Below are positions 1 through 7,255 of a stretch of 8,803 nt of DNA, in pieces. Numbering within the stretch: the stretch's first letter is position 1; each line of letters starts with the position of its first letter. This DNA comes from Desulfobacteraceae bacterium. Lineage in GTDB: Bacteria > Desulfobacterota > DSM-4660 > Desulfatiglandales > HGW-15. The notes under the pieces were generated by a model. That model worked only from the letters and a program-made list of their open reading frames with translations. It ran no database searches and was not told the origin of the DNA. The stretch covers positions 1 to 8,803 of the forward strand of contig RPPU01000152.1 in assembly GCA_003819975.1 (NCBI GenBank), read 5' to 3'. A program made the translations under genes and the position numbers.

Positions 1-701
1 CGCGCCAGGCCCAGCACAATGGCCGTGCACAATAATATTGAAACTCCGGCATACAACAGCCGATGCTTACGGCCGTACAATCCCCGGAACAGCGCAAGTC
101 CGAAGGGGATGAGGAGGTAGGAACCCATCCGTTCTTTGCTTCCAAAAAAGGCCGACGGCCGCATCAAGCCCCCCATAAATCCGAATTGACCTTTATAAAA
201 AAGCTCCGCATCCGTAAAATTTGAATAATCGATTAAAGGCGGGAAAATCATTTTTTGAAACAGAACAAAGCCGAAGAACTGAATCAGCGCCATGACTGCC
301 ACCAATATTCCCACGATAATCATTACGGTAAAGGCCTTCTCGATTTCGCTCCGGTTTTTTATAAAACATAAAACATAAAAAAAACCGAGAAACAGCACTA
401 AATGCGTCATAAGACCTTTGATGGCCAAAAAGAAATCCACGGCCGTGAGCAGAGAGAGAACGCCCGCGCACAAATACATAGACAAGAGGACCGTAACGGT
501 TGATTTTTCATAACGGACCCTGCCGGAGATGCTTTGCAGCAAGAAGTAAAAGAACATGCCGATCACGAAACCGTGAAAAATAGTCAAACGGACATTCCCC
601 GGCAACGTTGTCCGATAAACTTCAAAAGGGAACAGGAATACCATGGTATAAACCACCCATGCAAAACGCGATTTACTTCTGGTTGTATTTTCAATCATCA
701 T
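1..701 (-). CDS. O-antigen ligase/polymerase-like membrane protein, N-terminal part (3' end beyond window)
   Basis: Reading the minus strand from the ATG at 701 gives 233 codons with no stop up to the left edge, so the gene is cut off at its 3' end. The start overlaps the stop of the flippase-like gene as ATGA, and a second ATG follows directly (MMIENT). The protein is highly hydrophobic, with probable membrane segments near residues 13-28, 42-56, 69-88, 97-113, 124-148, 193-207 and 216-232. After a long loop (about 150-180), a segment RPSAFFGSKERMGSYLL (181-197) resembles the conserved stretch that precedes the Wzy_C region in O-antigen polymerases and WaaL-type ligases, where a G-x-F-x-N-x-N-x-x-G-like pattern is usual. 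Such proteins polymerise or transfer undecaprenyl-linked glycans at the periplasmic face of the inner membrane. The large periplasmic loop and its catalytic residues lie outside the window, so ligase cannot be separated from polymerase. No good Shine-Dalgarno is seen, so translational coupling is likely. Confidence 0.8.
   Translation of the reverse strand, partial: MMIENTTRSKSRFAWVVYTMVFLFPFEVYRTTLPGNVRLTIFHGFVIGMFFYFLLQSISGRVRYEKSTVTVLLSMYLCAGVLSLLTAVDFFLAIKGLMTHLVLFLGFFYVLCFIKNRSEIEKAFTVMIIVGILVAVMALIQFFGFVLFQKMIFPPLIDYSNFTDAELFYKGQFGFMGGLMRPSAFFGSKERMGSYLLIPFGLALFRGLYGRKHRLLYAGVSILLCTAIVLGLA
698..701 (-). other. ATGA stop/start overlap, flippase-like gene to ligase/polymerase-like gene
   Basis: The TGA of the flippase-like gene and the ATG of the truncated membrane gene share bases as ATGA. 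With no ribosome site in sight, this overlap is the main support for that start. Confidence 0.78.
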
Positions 702-1690
702 TGGGATTTAATCATTTCTTTGCGTTGCAGGATGAAAATCAACGCTCCGGGTGCAACGCTGGACCAAAGAATAAATAAATACAGAAATGACAACAATACC
801 GCTGCCTGCCTGCCGGCCCCCACGCTCACGAACAACAAGACTAAAGCGCTTTCCCGGACCCCTAAACCGCCGAGAGAAACCGGCAAACAAGCCGCCAGAA
901 ACGAAATGGGAATGACGGCCATATACGCCATAACGGGAACGTTTATGCCAAGCAAACGGCCAATGAAAACAAAAATACCTATGTCTATCAACATTAGGAT
1001 AAACGACAGCGCCAATACTTGGACCAGAAGCTTTGACGATCGGCTGTAATGGCGACATAATTCGAGAACCCGGATAACAACCTGAATGGCGTGAAAACGG
1101 CTCAGGTGCGCTAAAAGGCGGTGCAATAACGCGTACCCCCTTGACCAAAAAAGAAGGACAAAAAACAAGATAATAAATGCCAATAAAACATGCACCGCAA
1201 TGAACAGATAGCCGTGGCCGTAAAGGCTTTGATTCAAAAAAAGCCCGGTGATGGCTGCCAAGATCACAACCAAAAACCCGAAAAGCCTATCCATTATGGC
1301 CGAACCCAGGAGCGTGCCGAGGTCGAGTCCTTGTTTATACAAACTATAGGTTCTTACCAGGTCTCCGCCGTACCCTGTCGGCAAAAACTGATTAAAAAAT
1401 AGTCCGATATAATAGATCGGCTTGACCTGGAAATACGATACATTTGCCCGGGCATAACGCAATAAAAGCCACCACCGGTAACAAGCCAGCCCATAACCGC
1501 TGCATTGCAAGAGCAGCGGGATGATCAACCAATAAAAACCGATTTGCTTTAAAACGCCGACCGTGTTGCTGAAATCCACATTTCGCAACACCCAGCCCAG
1601 CAAACCGGCGGTCACGCCGATTTTAAGTAAAAGCACTGTAAATGCCTTTAATCGATGCGGCGTCGCCATATCGGGGTTCATTGCGATCAT
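698..1690 (-). CDS. Flippase-like integral membrane protein, lysylphosphatidylglycerol synthase TM (UPF0104) family
   Basis: This 330-residue polytopic membrane protein has about seven to eight hydrophobic segments, roughly at residues 18-35, 52-70, 92-105, 125-152, 161-182, 222-245, 253-275 and 296-320. Family-like signatures are FFNQFLPTGYGGDLVR (98-113), the following DR (134-135) and PVSLGGLGVRES (270-281). These are typical of the PF03706 family (AglD-like, MprF N-terminal flippase domain). It lacks the C-terminal aminoacyltransferase domain of MprF, so it is a stand-alone membrane version. Such proteins are common in glycan clusters and are thought to move or handle lipid-linked intermediates, but the substrate here is unknown. 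The ATG at 1690 overlaps the GT2 stop as ATGA, with AAGG nine bases upstream; an in-frame ATG at 1681 is an alternative. Its stop overlaps the start of the ligase/polymerase-like gene. The family call is firm, the biochemical role is inference. Confidence 0.85.
   Translation of the reverse strand: MIAMNPDMATPHRLKAFTVLLLKIGVTAGLLGWVLRNVDFSNTVGVLKQIGFYWLIIPLLLQCSGYGLACYRWWLLLRYARANVSYFQVKPIYYIGLFFNQFLPTGYGGDLVRTYSLYKQGLDLGTLLGSAIMDRLFGFLVVILAAITGLFLNQSLYGHGYLFIAVHVLLAFIILFFVLLFWSRGYALLHRLLAHLSRFHAIQVVIRVLELCRHYSRSSKLLVQVLALSFILMLIDIGIFVFIGRLLGINVPVMAYMAVIPISFLAACLPVSLGGLGVRESALVLLFVSVGAGRQAAVLLSFLYLFILWSSVAPGALIFILQRKEMIKSQ
1687..1690 (-). other. ATGA stop/start overlap, GT2 to flippase-like gene
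   Basis: The GT2 TGA and the flippase-like ATG share bases as ATGA, so a soluble transferase and a membrane protein are probably made in step. Confidence 0.8.
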
Positions 1691-2613
1691 GATAAAAAAC
1701 CTTGACCCCGCCCAAAAAGCATCCGGCCCCCCAAGCCGTCGATAAATCCGAGCGCACAGGCCCGGGCATATTGAAAATGCCCTTGCAGGCTCCGGAGTAA
1801 AATCTTAACGGGCAACTCCATGCCCGCCATGTAAATGAGTGTCAGAGGATAGATGTACCAAGGCGCATATTTACGGCTGAGATAAACACGGTTTCTCTGG
1901 ATGAAGTAGCCTTGCAACAAGTTGAAATGGTTCTGAGGAGATTTATGCCGGACAACGGAACCGATGTCGACAAAAGCCTTTAATCCTTTTTCGACAAGCT
2001 GAAAATGCAAGTCCACTTCATCATAGTACATAAAAAGGTCTTGATCGAACAAGATGCCCGCCGTTAAAGCGCGCCTGGTAAACAAAACAAGGGCGCCCTG
2101 CACATAATCCGCCTCAACGATCCGGTCGCCGGCGGCTTTGATGGATACGGCCCAATGACCCGTACCCCGGAAAAAGTTGAACCCTTTCCCGCCCATGGCT
2201 TTTGTTTCCCCGGTATAATAATCCTTTTCAATGACCCCGACGATCCCGCACAACGGTCGACGGTTTGCCGCCTGCACAAGGTTGGCGATTATATCCTTCT
2301 CGACCACAATGTCGTTATTGCTCAGCACCACCGAATCGTAATTTTCGCGCAACCCGATTTCAAGCGCCACATTATTCCCGCCTGTATATCCCCGGTTCTC
2401 GGGCAAAGAAATAATTTTAAGGTCCGGAAAATGTACATGCAATCGAGCCACGCAATCGTTGGTCGAAGCATTATCGATTACCATAAGGTCCATGGCCGGG
2501 TATGTCTGTTCCTTGAAACATTCGATGGTTTTGATCGTGTCCTCGATTTTATTGAAATTAAGGATAGAGACCAAAACCTTCGAAGGCCTTGTATCTGGCA
2601 TGCACGCGAACAC
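1687..2613 (-). CDS. GT2-family glycosyltransferase, rhamnosyltransferase (WbbL/RfbF)-like
   Basis: This 308-residue GT-A enzyme transfers a sugar from a nucleotide donor to a growing glycan on the cytoplasmic side. Visible family elements are VSILNFNK (15-22), VIDNAS (45-50), PENRGYTGGNN (71-81), SNND as the DXD-equivalent metal site (98-101), VQGA (171-174), the acidic acceptor-side motif YYDEVDL (196-202), an H at 223 and a QRN element (239-241). A hydrophobic stretch near 252-272 and the end GFIDGLGGR (289-297) resemble the membrane-associating C terminus of WbbL-type rhamnosyltransferases. The donor could be dTDP-rhamnose or another sugar; sequence alone does not fix it. The start is probably GTG at 2613, with AGGGG 12 bases upstream; the in-frame ATG at 2601 lies 24 bases from that site and is less well placed, but only four residues differ. 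It follows the epimerase by 37 nt, the largest gap in the window, and its stop overlaps the flippase-like start. Confidence 0.9.
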   Translation of the reverse strand: MFACMPDTRPSKVLVSILNFNKIEDTIKTIECFKEQTYPAMDLMVIDNASTNDCVARLHVHFPDLKIISLPENRGYTGGNNVALEIGLRENYDSVVLSNNDIVVEKDIIANLVQAANRRPLCGIVGVIEKDYYTGETKAMGGKGFNFFRGTGHWAVSIKAAGDRIVEADYVQGALVLFTRRALTAGILFDQDLFMYYDEVDLHFQLVEKGLKAFVDIGSVVRHKSPQNHFNLLQGYFIQRNRVYLSRKYAPWYIYPLTLIYMAGMELPVKILLRSLQGHFQYARACALGFIDGLGGRMLFGRGQGFLS

Positions 2614-2625
2614 GTCGGCTAAAAT

Positions 2626-2630
2626 CCCCT
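2626..2630 (-). promoter_or_regulatory. Likely Shine-Dalgarno for the GT2 gene
   Basis: AGGGG lies 12 bases before the GTG at 2613 and 24 before the ATG at 2601, favouring the GTG start. It sits in the 37-nt gap after the epimerase, which shows no clear hairpin or promoter. Confidence 0.5.
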
Positions 2631-2650
2631 GGTTGCAGCAGGAATCCGGT

Positions 2651-3691
2651 TCAACGATTCAATACCTGCCCGATCTCATCAAGGTTTTCCGCAATCCACT
2701 GATATAGTTTTTCCAGTCCCTCGGCCTTGGAAACCCGGGGCTTCCATCCCAAATCTTGTTTAACCTTATGAATGTTGCTGATATAAACGGGTTGATCCCC
2801 CGGCCGCCAGTCGGCAAAATCATGATCAACTTTAAGGTTTTTTTCCATTTTCAGCCATTGGATCAATTCCCGAATCGATAATCGGTTTCTCGGCCCGCCG
2901 CCGATATTATAGATTTTACCGGACGCCTTCCCGGAATCATTTATGGCCGTATTGAACAGGGATACGAGATCATCCACAAAAAGGATGTCGCGGACCTGTT
3001 TACCATCTCCATAGACCGTGATTTTTTTCTTAAGTTGCGCGGCTATCATGAACCACGCCACCCACCCTTGGTCTTCGACGCCGAACTGCCTGTAGCCATA
3101 AATGCAGGATTGCCTGAAAACAACCGAGGGGATGCCGTAGATACGAAAATAGTCCCGCACGTATTGATCGGCCGTTCCCTTGGAGCAACCGTAGGGGGAA
3201 TGAAAATCCAGAGCGCGCTCCTCGGATATGCCCGATCGTTCATGTCTGAATATATAGGCGCCGTCCTCTTCTACTACGTCTACATCTTCCATTGCACCGT
3301 AAACCTTGTTCGTGGAAGTATAAATAATCAAGGGTTTTTGACCGCTGGCCCGGACGGCCTCAAGAAGATTGAACGTTCCCAATGCGTTGATTTCAAAATC
3401 CTCGCGCGGATCCAGGACGGAATAGGTAACGGCCACCTGGGCCGCCAAATGCAATACGGCTTGAATTTCGTTATCCTTAAAGAGCGACCCAATGTCCTGA
3501 CTATTGCGGACGTCTCCCTGTATAAATTTGAAATCCCCCTTTTTACCGAGCCACTCCAGATTGTGACGCGTACCGTTTCTTGACAGATTATCAAAGACGA
3601 TGACCTGATAATCGGGTTGTTTCAACAGATCGGCGACCAAATTGCTGCCGATAAATCCGGCTCCTCCCGTGACCAGCACTGTTTTTTTCAT
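2651..3691 (-). CDS. NAD-dependent epimerase, CDP-paratose/CDP-tyvelose 2-epimerase-like (extended SDR)
   Basis: This 346-residue extended short-chain dehydrogenase/reductase has the NAD-binding TGGAGFIGS (8-16), GD-V (59-61), a TST catalytic Ser/Thr region (125-127) and YGCSK as the YxxxK pair (Y167, K171). It shares with CDP-tyvelose epimerase (RfbE/Tyv, EC 5.1.3.10) a set of specific blocks: STNKVYG (126-132), LDFHSPYGCSKG (161-172), VVFRQSCIYGYRQF (190-203), DQGWVAWF (207-214) and GDGKQVRD (228-235). Known members interconvert CDP-paratose and CDP-tyvelose by transient oxidation, probably at C2. No CDP-hexose synthesis genes (ddhA-D, prt type) lie in this window, so the true substrate may be another nucleotide sugar. 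The protein should be cytosolic and feed the neighbouring transferases. The ATG at 3691 overlaps the GT4 stop (ATGA) and also has a strong GGAGG site at 3702-3706. The superfamily is sure; the substrate is moderate at best. Confidence 0.88.
   Translation of the reverse strand: MKKTVLVTGGAGFIGSNLVADLLKQPDYQVIVFDNLSRNGTRHNLEWLGKKGDFKFIQGDVRNSQDIGSLFKDNEIQAVLHLAAQVAVTYSVLDPREDFEINALGTFNLLEAVRASGQKPLIIYTSTNKVYGAMEDVDVVEEDGAYIFRHERSGISEERALDFHSPYGCSKGTADQYVRDYFRIYGIPSVVFRQSCIYGYRQFGVEDQGWVAWFMIAAQLKKKITVYGDGKQVRDILFVDDLVSLFNTAINDSGKASGKIYNIGGGPRNRLSIRELIQWLKMEKNLKVDHDFADWRPGDQPVYISNIHKVKQDLGWKPRVSKAEGLEKLYQWIAENLDEIGQVLNR
3688..3691 (-). other. ATGA stop/start overlap, GT4 to epimerase
   Basis: The GT4 TGA and the epimerase ATG share bases as ATGA, indicating one transcript and likely coupling. 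Confidence 0.85.
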
Positions 3692-4899
3692 ATTCCCGCA
3701 ACCTCCAATTTGGATGAATGTGAATGGTTATTGTTTTTCAGTAGCCTTGCCATCTGTTCTTCAAGGTTTTCCGACGATTTTTGCCACGACCAATGCTTGC
3801 GGGTCTCTTCTATCCCGTTCTTGCCCAGACGTTCCCTGATCACCTCATGTTCCAACAGGAACAAGACCGCCTTTGCAAAATCCTCCGGGTCTCGCTCGGT
3901 AAGCAAACCCGTTTCTCCATCCCTTATGGTTTCGCGGACACCGGCCTCCCGGATCCCCACCACCGGAACCCCGCAGGCCAGGGATTCCAAGGCCACCAAG
4001 CCCAGTGGTTCCATGACCGGCGCATACAACGTCAATAATGCCTCGTTATACACCAGAGGCATGTCCGCCGCCGAAACGCTGAGAAATCGGCAACCCACGC
4101 CCGATGCGGCCGCAAGATTTTTTAAAGAGGTCAGATAGGCTTCATCCGCCTGATCGCAGATGATGTCCAATGCGGGTCGCCGGTTTTCCGGCAACAGCGC
4201 AAGACTTCTTATGATAAAATCATGTCCCTTGCTGGGATGCAACCTTCCCACGGAAAGAACTTTTAATTTTTTTCGAGCGCCGTCCATCTTGAAAAATCTC
4301 TCCGTATCAACGCCCAGATAATTCAAGCGGGCCGTTTTGTCATAGACACGGTAGATCGCTTCCTTGGAATAATTGCTGTTGGCGAGAACCATATCCGCAT
4401 GTTTTATGTTGTGTTGATCCAGTCTCTTTAAGAATATATCCGTCCCTCTGATCAACAGGTCTTTTAGAAAAGAACTCGCCGAAGCCGTATCCCACGGCCT
4501 CGGCTCATAAACGCGCCGAAAGGGTTCCTGGCAAAAATAAACCGTAGGGATCTTGAGATAGCGAAGCACCAGCGGGCTCTGGATATAAGCGCAATGGTTG
4601 ACAAAGGCCAGGTCATAGCCCCGGCTGTCGATATCCTGGGCCATTCGTTTTGTCGCCTCAACAAGTTCCATCAACAAGCGGGCCTTTTTATACAAACTGT
4701 ACCCTGTTGACCGGGGCAGATGACGGCCATAAACAAAGACGTTCTTCATAAAAGACCGGACATCCAAAAACTCCTCTTGGGTGCTGTTGTATGAATATAG
4801 ATCCAGATGATGATTTTTTGATAAATACCGCGACCATTCGTGCAACGATCTCTTTGCTCCTCCGGAGGGGAGATTATGGAAAACGGCTATTTTCATCAT
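3688..4899 (-). CDS. GT4-family glycosyltransferase (GT-B fold, retaining)
   Basis: This 403-residue protein has the two-domain GT-B layout. The N-terminal half begins MKIAVFHNLPSGGAKRSLHE (2-21), whose GGA loop is the usual acceptor/phosphate-side glycine motif, and includes FCQEP (122-126) and LANSNYSKE (172-180), the last typical of the domain hinge. The C-terminal donor domain starts near KVLSVGRLHPSKGHD (213-227) and carries the EX7E motif PVMEPLGLVALESLACGVPVVG (E297 and E305), the hallmark of GT4 retaining enzymes, followed by GETGLL (328-333). It should transfer a hexose from a nucleotide donor to a lipid-linked glycan; donor and linkage cannot be read. The last residues (about 388-403, NNNHSHSSKLEVAGI) look like a poorly conserved tail. 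The start is ATGATG at 4899/4896, overlapping the FkbM stop; GAGG about 12 bases upstream is a weak site, so coupling is likely. Its stop overlaps the epimerase ATG. Confidence 0.92.
   Translation of the reverse strand: MMKIAVFHNLPSGGAKRSLHEWSRYLSKNHHLDLYSYNSTQEEFLDVRSFMKNVFVYGRHLPRSTGYSLYKKARLLMELVEATKRMAQDIDSRGYDLAFVNHCAYIQSPLVLRYLKIPTVYFCQEPFRRVYEPRPWDTASASSFLKDLLIRGTDIFLKRLDQHNIKHADMVLANSNYSKEAIYRVYDKTARLNYLGVDTERFFKMDGARKKLKVLSVGRLHPSKGHDFIIRSLALLPENRRPALDIICDQADEAYLTSLKNLAAASGVGCRFLSVSAADMPLVYNEALLTLYAPVMEPLGLVALESLACGVPVVGIREAGVRETIRDGETGLLTERDPEDFAKAVLFLLEHEVIRERLGKNGIEETRKHWSWQKSSENLEEQMARLLKNNNHSHSSKLEVAGI
3702..3706 (-). promoter_or_regulatory. Strong Shine-Dalgarno for the epimerase gene
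   Basis: GGAGG (GGAGGTT including 3700-3701) lies ten bases upstream of the ATG at 3691, inside the 3' end of the GT4 gene. The epimerase can therefore start independently as well as by re-initiation at the ATGA overlap. Confidence 0.7.
4896..4899 (-). other. ATGA stop/start overlap, FkbM to GT4
   Basis: The TGA of the methyltransferase and the ATG of the GT4 gene share bases as ATGA, a usual sign of translational coupling. A second ATG follows at once. Confidence 0.85.
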
Positions 4900-5783
4900 T
4901 TTTGAAATAAACCTCGTGCTTTCAAAGAATCGATTCCGGCGTCATGAACCGCAAATATATTCATCACTCTTGCGTTGAGCCATTTGAAGGGGATCCATTT
5001 CCCGTTTTGCGGCAAGAAGAATTGATAGCGCCTTTCTCTCAAATAACCGAATACTTCCGAGACGGCTTTTTCCATATTCGCCCATATGGAAAGATTGACT
5101 TCAAAGCTTATGACCGGCTTCATACGGTTAATAATGCCTTCGGCTCCGCAAATAACGTCGAATTCATTCCCTTCCGTATCGATCTTGATAAGGTCGACTT
5201 TTTCGAGCCCGCTCAACAAGGAATCGAGACGTGTTACAGCAATCGTTGTTGATTGGTCTGCATCCGACATGGGATGTTTGATGAGGCTGCCCCAGGCCTC
5301 TCCGCCTAAATCCGCGCCTTGATGCGACTGATAGTGAAAGGCGGCCTTTGTTTCTTCCTTGCCGGCGGCTAGTTCGTATATCTTAATGTTCGCCAGGCCG
5401 TTCAACTCGACATTGCGTTTGAACCTCCCTACGTTTCTCCGGTCCGGCTCGATTGCAAGGACCCTGCCGCTCGCCGTAACCGTCTTTGCGAAAAGCAATG
5501 AGACATATCCTTCGTTTGCACCCACATCAATAACGATATCTCCCGGCTTTAATAACGTTTTATAAACGGCAAACTCTTCGCTTTCATATTCGCCGGTCAC
5601 GACCTGTTTTCGTATTTCCCTGCTCAGCCCGCGATTGCTGTAATAAATCAAGAATCCGGGTTTTGCATAAACCGGCTCTTCTTCCACGTGCTCAAGCGAC
5701 AGCTGTATTATTTTTTTCCCAATCCGGCCGAGAGGCAGCGCGTGGATGGATTTTATAAAGTTATTCAGCATCGACATAAACAC
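4896..5783 (-). CDS. FkbM-family SAM-dependent methyltransferase
   Basis: This 295-residue protein has a Rossmann methyltransferase core with motif I IDVGANEGYVSL (85-96), the acidic post-motif IEPD (111-114), NVELNGL (124-130), and the FkbM signature VDLIKIDTEGNEFDV (196-210) followed by SFEVN (226-230). FkbM proteins typically O-methylate hydroxyl groups of sugars or polyketides; in a polysaccharide cluster a sugar or terminal-residue O-methyl group is the likely product. Residues 1-80 form an N-terminal extension before the core without a recognised domain. The longest start is GTG at 5783, with in-frame ATGs at 5777 and 5771; none has a well-spaced Shine-Dalgarno (GGGGA at 5801-5805 is 17 bases from the GTG), so the exact start is open. 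It follows the radical SAM stop by 12 nt and overlaps the GT4 start by ATGA. Family assignment is firm; the acceptor is unknown. Confidence 0.9.
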   Translation of the reverse strand: MFMSMLNNFIKSIHALPLGRIGKKIIQLSLEHVEEEPVYAKPGFLIYYSNRGLSREIRKQVVTGEYESEEFAVYKTLLKPGDIVIDVGANEGYVSLLFAKTVTASGRVLAIEPDRRNVGRFKRNVELNGLANIKIYELAAGKEETKAAFHYQSHQGADLGGEAWGSLIKHPMSDADQSTTIAVTRLDSLLSGLEKVDLIKIDTEGNEFDVICGAEGIINRMKPVISFEVNLSIWANMEKAVSEVFGYLRERRYQFFLPQNGKWIPFKWLNARVMNIFAVHDAGIDSLKARGLFQK

Positions 5784-5795
5784 AAACGATAATCG

Positions 5796-7250
5796 TTATT
5801 TCCCCGCCACCAGAGCATAGGACTTTGCCAATACGACTCTTAATTTCGGAAAACGATCGAACAACCCGATGAAAAAATCGGATTCCAACAAACGCGCAAA
5901 CCAAGTCCCGACCAAGCCCATGTTTTTGAATTGGCGCATGCGCCTTTTTAATCTCACCTGGCGTGCAACGCGCAATCCCTTTCGATACAGATTGACCCGG
6001 TCTTGATAGCCGAGTTCCGGCGTTGTAAAGCAAGGTTCCTCGCTAAAATGGTCTGCGTCGTTAAGGTATTCGTCCGGCAAACGAATGAAAAGATTATGCT
6101 CCCGGACCCAATCGAAAAGCTCCGTGTTGGGAAATGGAATGAGTTTGTAAAATCGGGCTTCATCCACCGGATATTTGAGAGCCAGATCAAAGGACTTCTG
6201 CGCGTCCGCGATTGTCTCCCCGGGTGATCCCAGGATGAAATAAAGGTAAACGGCATATCCCAGCTCGGTGGCGTCTTTGATCGCCTGATCTATTTGTTCC
6301 GCCGTTTCGCCTTTTTTTAGAGTCTGCAACACCTTATTGCTGCCGGACTCCACCCCGATGGAAACGTGGGAAAACCCTATTTGTTTCATCCGTTGCAGCG
6401 TCGCACGGTCGATCCGGTCCGCCCGGATCCCGTTCGGGATCGTGAAATTACATCCATGCAGGTTCCGTTTTTCTATCTCCGCGCAAAAATCCATCACCCG
6501 CTTTTTGATGTAAGTGAAATTGTCGTCCCACATCACGAAATTCCGAAATCCTCTGCCATACCAATAGCCGATTTCCTCCGCCAGGCGCTCGGCGCCGTAA
6601 AACCGGAATTGCCTGCCAATGGATACCTTGACGGGACAATAGATGCACTGATGCGGGCAACCGCGTGAAGTGGCGAGATAAACGGTTTGCTCCGGGTATT
6701 TGTTCATTTCAAATTTAGCATAGCGCGGAAACGGCACGGTGTCGAGATCCTTGATGAAGTCGGGATCGCCGTTATAAACCACTTCTCCATTTGAACGATA
6801 AAGCAATCCTTTAATATTCTCGGCGCGCTCCCCTTTGCAAAATAAAGGGAAGGAAAGATCCGCCTCCAAGACAAAACCATAATCAATCGATTCGCACTCC
6901 TCCAACACCTGTCCGCGCATCGTTGAAAGATGAGGACCTCCTGCCACAATCGTTATTTCCGGAAACTTTTCTTTTACTTTCGTTATAACGGCATAATGCG
7001 CTTTATGTCTCAAGGTCATAAGAGAAAATCCGATCAGGTCGGGTCGGTCATCCTTGATTTTTTTCAATAGGTCCGGGGTATCATAGCCTTTTAATCCCTG
7101 ATCCATAAAGGCCATATCGAATACTTCGGCCTCGATTCCTTCGCGGCTTAATGCTTCCGCGATATATCCGAGCCCCACCGGAATGGAAGGCACGACATGC
7201 ATCCAATGCTTGTACGGCAATCTGACGAGCAAACATTTTTTGTATTTCAC
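5796..7250 (-). CDS. B12-binding-domain radical SAM protein (class B-like), substrate unknown
   Basis: The 484-residue protein has two parts. Residues about 4-160 look like a Rossmann cobalamin-binding domain: PSIPVGLGYIAEALSREG (21-38), VFDMAFMD (43-50), LIGFSLMTL (72-80) and IVAGGPHLS (101-109). The classical DxHxxG is not visible where D45-M46-A47 falls, so a His-off or otherwise divergent cofactor mode is possible. Residues about 186-400 form the radical SAM domain: the 4Fe-4S motif C198xxxC202xxC205 in SRGCPHQCIYCP, then WDDNF (241-245), IPNGIRAD (271-278), VSIGVESGS (296-304) and GSPGET (341-346). The rest is a basic C-terminal tail. Family members catalyse C-methylation at unactivated carbons, ring closure or other radical chemistry; Fom3, GenK and HpnR are known types. 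The start is GTG at 7250, well supported by GAGGTG five bases upstream. It sits between a glycerophosphotransferase-like enzyme and FkbM, hinting at sugar or lipid-carrier modification. Confidence 0.92.
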   Translation of the reverse strand: MKYKKCLLVRLPYKHWMHVVPSIPVGLGYIAEALSREGIEAEVFDMAFMDQGLKGYDTPDLLKKIKDDRPDLIGFSLMTLRHKAHYAVITKVKEKFPEITIVAGGPHLSTMRGQVLEECESIDYGFVLEADLSFPLFCKGERAENIKGLLYRSNGEVVYNGDPDFIKDLDTVPFPRYAKFEMNKYPEQTVYLATSRGCPHQCIYCPVKVSIGRQFRFYGAERLAEEIGYWYGRGFRNFVMWDDNFTYIKKRVMDFCAEIEKRNLHGCNFTIPNGIRADRIDRATLQRMKQIGFSHVSIGVESGSNKVLQTLKKGETAEQIDQAIKDATELGYAVYLYFILGSPGETIADAQKSFDLALKYPVDEARFYKLIPFPNTELFDWVREHNLFIRLPDEYLNDADHFSEEPCFTTPELGYQDRVNLYRKGLRVARQVRLKRRMRQFKNMGLVGTWFARLLESDFFIGLFDRFPKLRVVLAKSYALVAGK

Positions 7251-7255
7251 TTCCG

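Noticed and set aside
193..471. Minus-strand open frame of 92 codons
   Set aside because: It is out of frame within the hydrophobic ligase/polymerase-like gene that is open over 1-701 and coupled to its neighbour.
534..1049. Plus-strand open frame of 171 codons
   Set aside because: It lies antisense to the flippase-like and ligase/polymerase-like genes and has a low-complexity, non-family-like composition; it is a shadow.
2614..2650. Possible internal promoter or terminator in the largest intergenic gap
   Set aside because: 37 nt with a ribosome site but no hairpin with U-run and no recognisable -35/-10 pair.
5784..5797. Short inverted repeat (AACGAT-T-ATCGTT) between the radical SAM stop and the FkbM start
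   Set aside because: The arms are six bases with almost no loop and no U-run follows, so it is too weak to call a terminator or operator.
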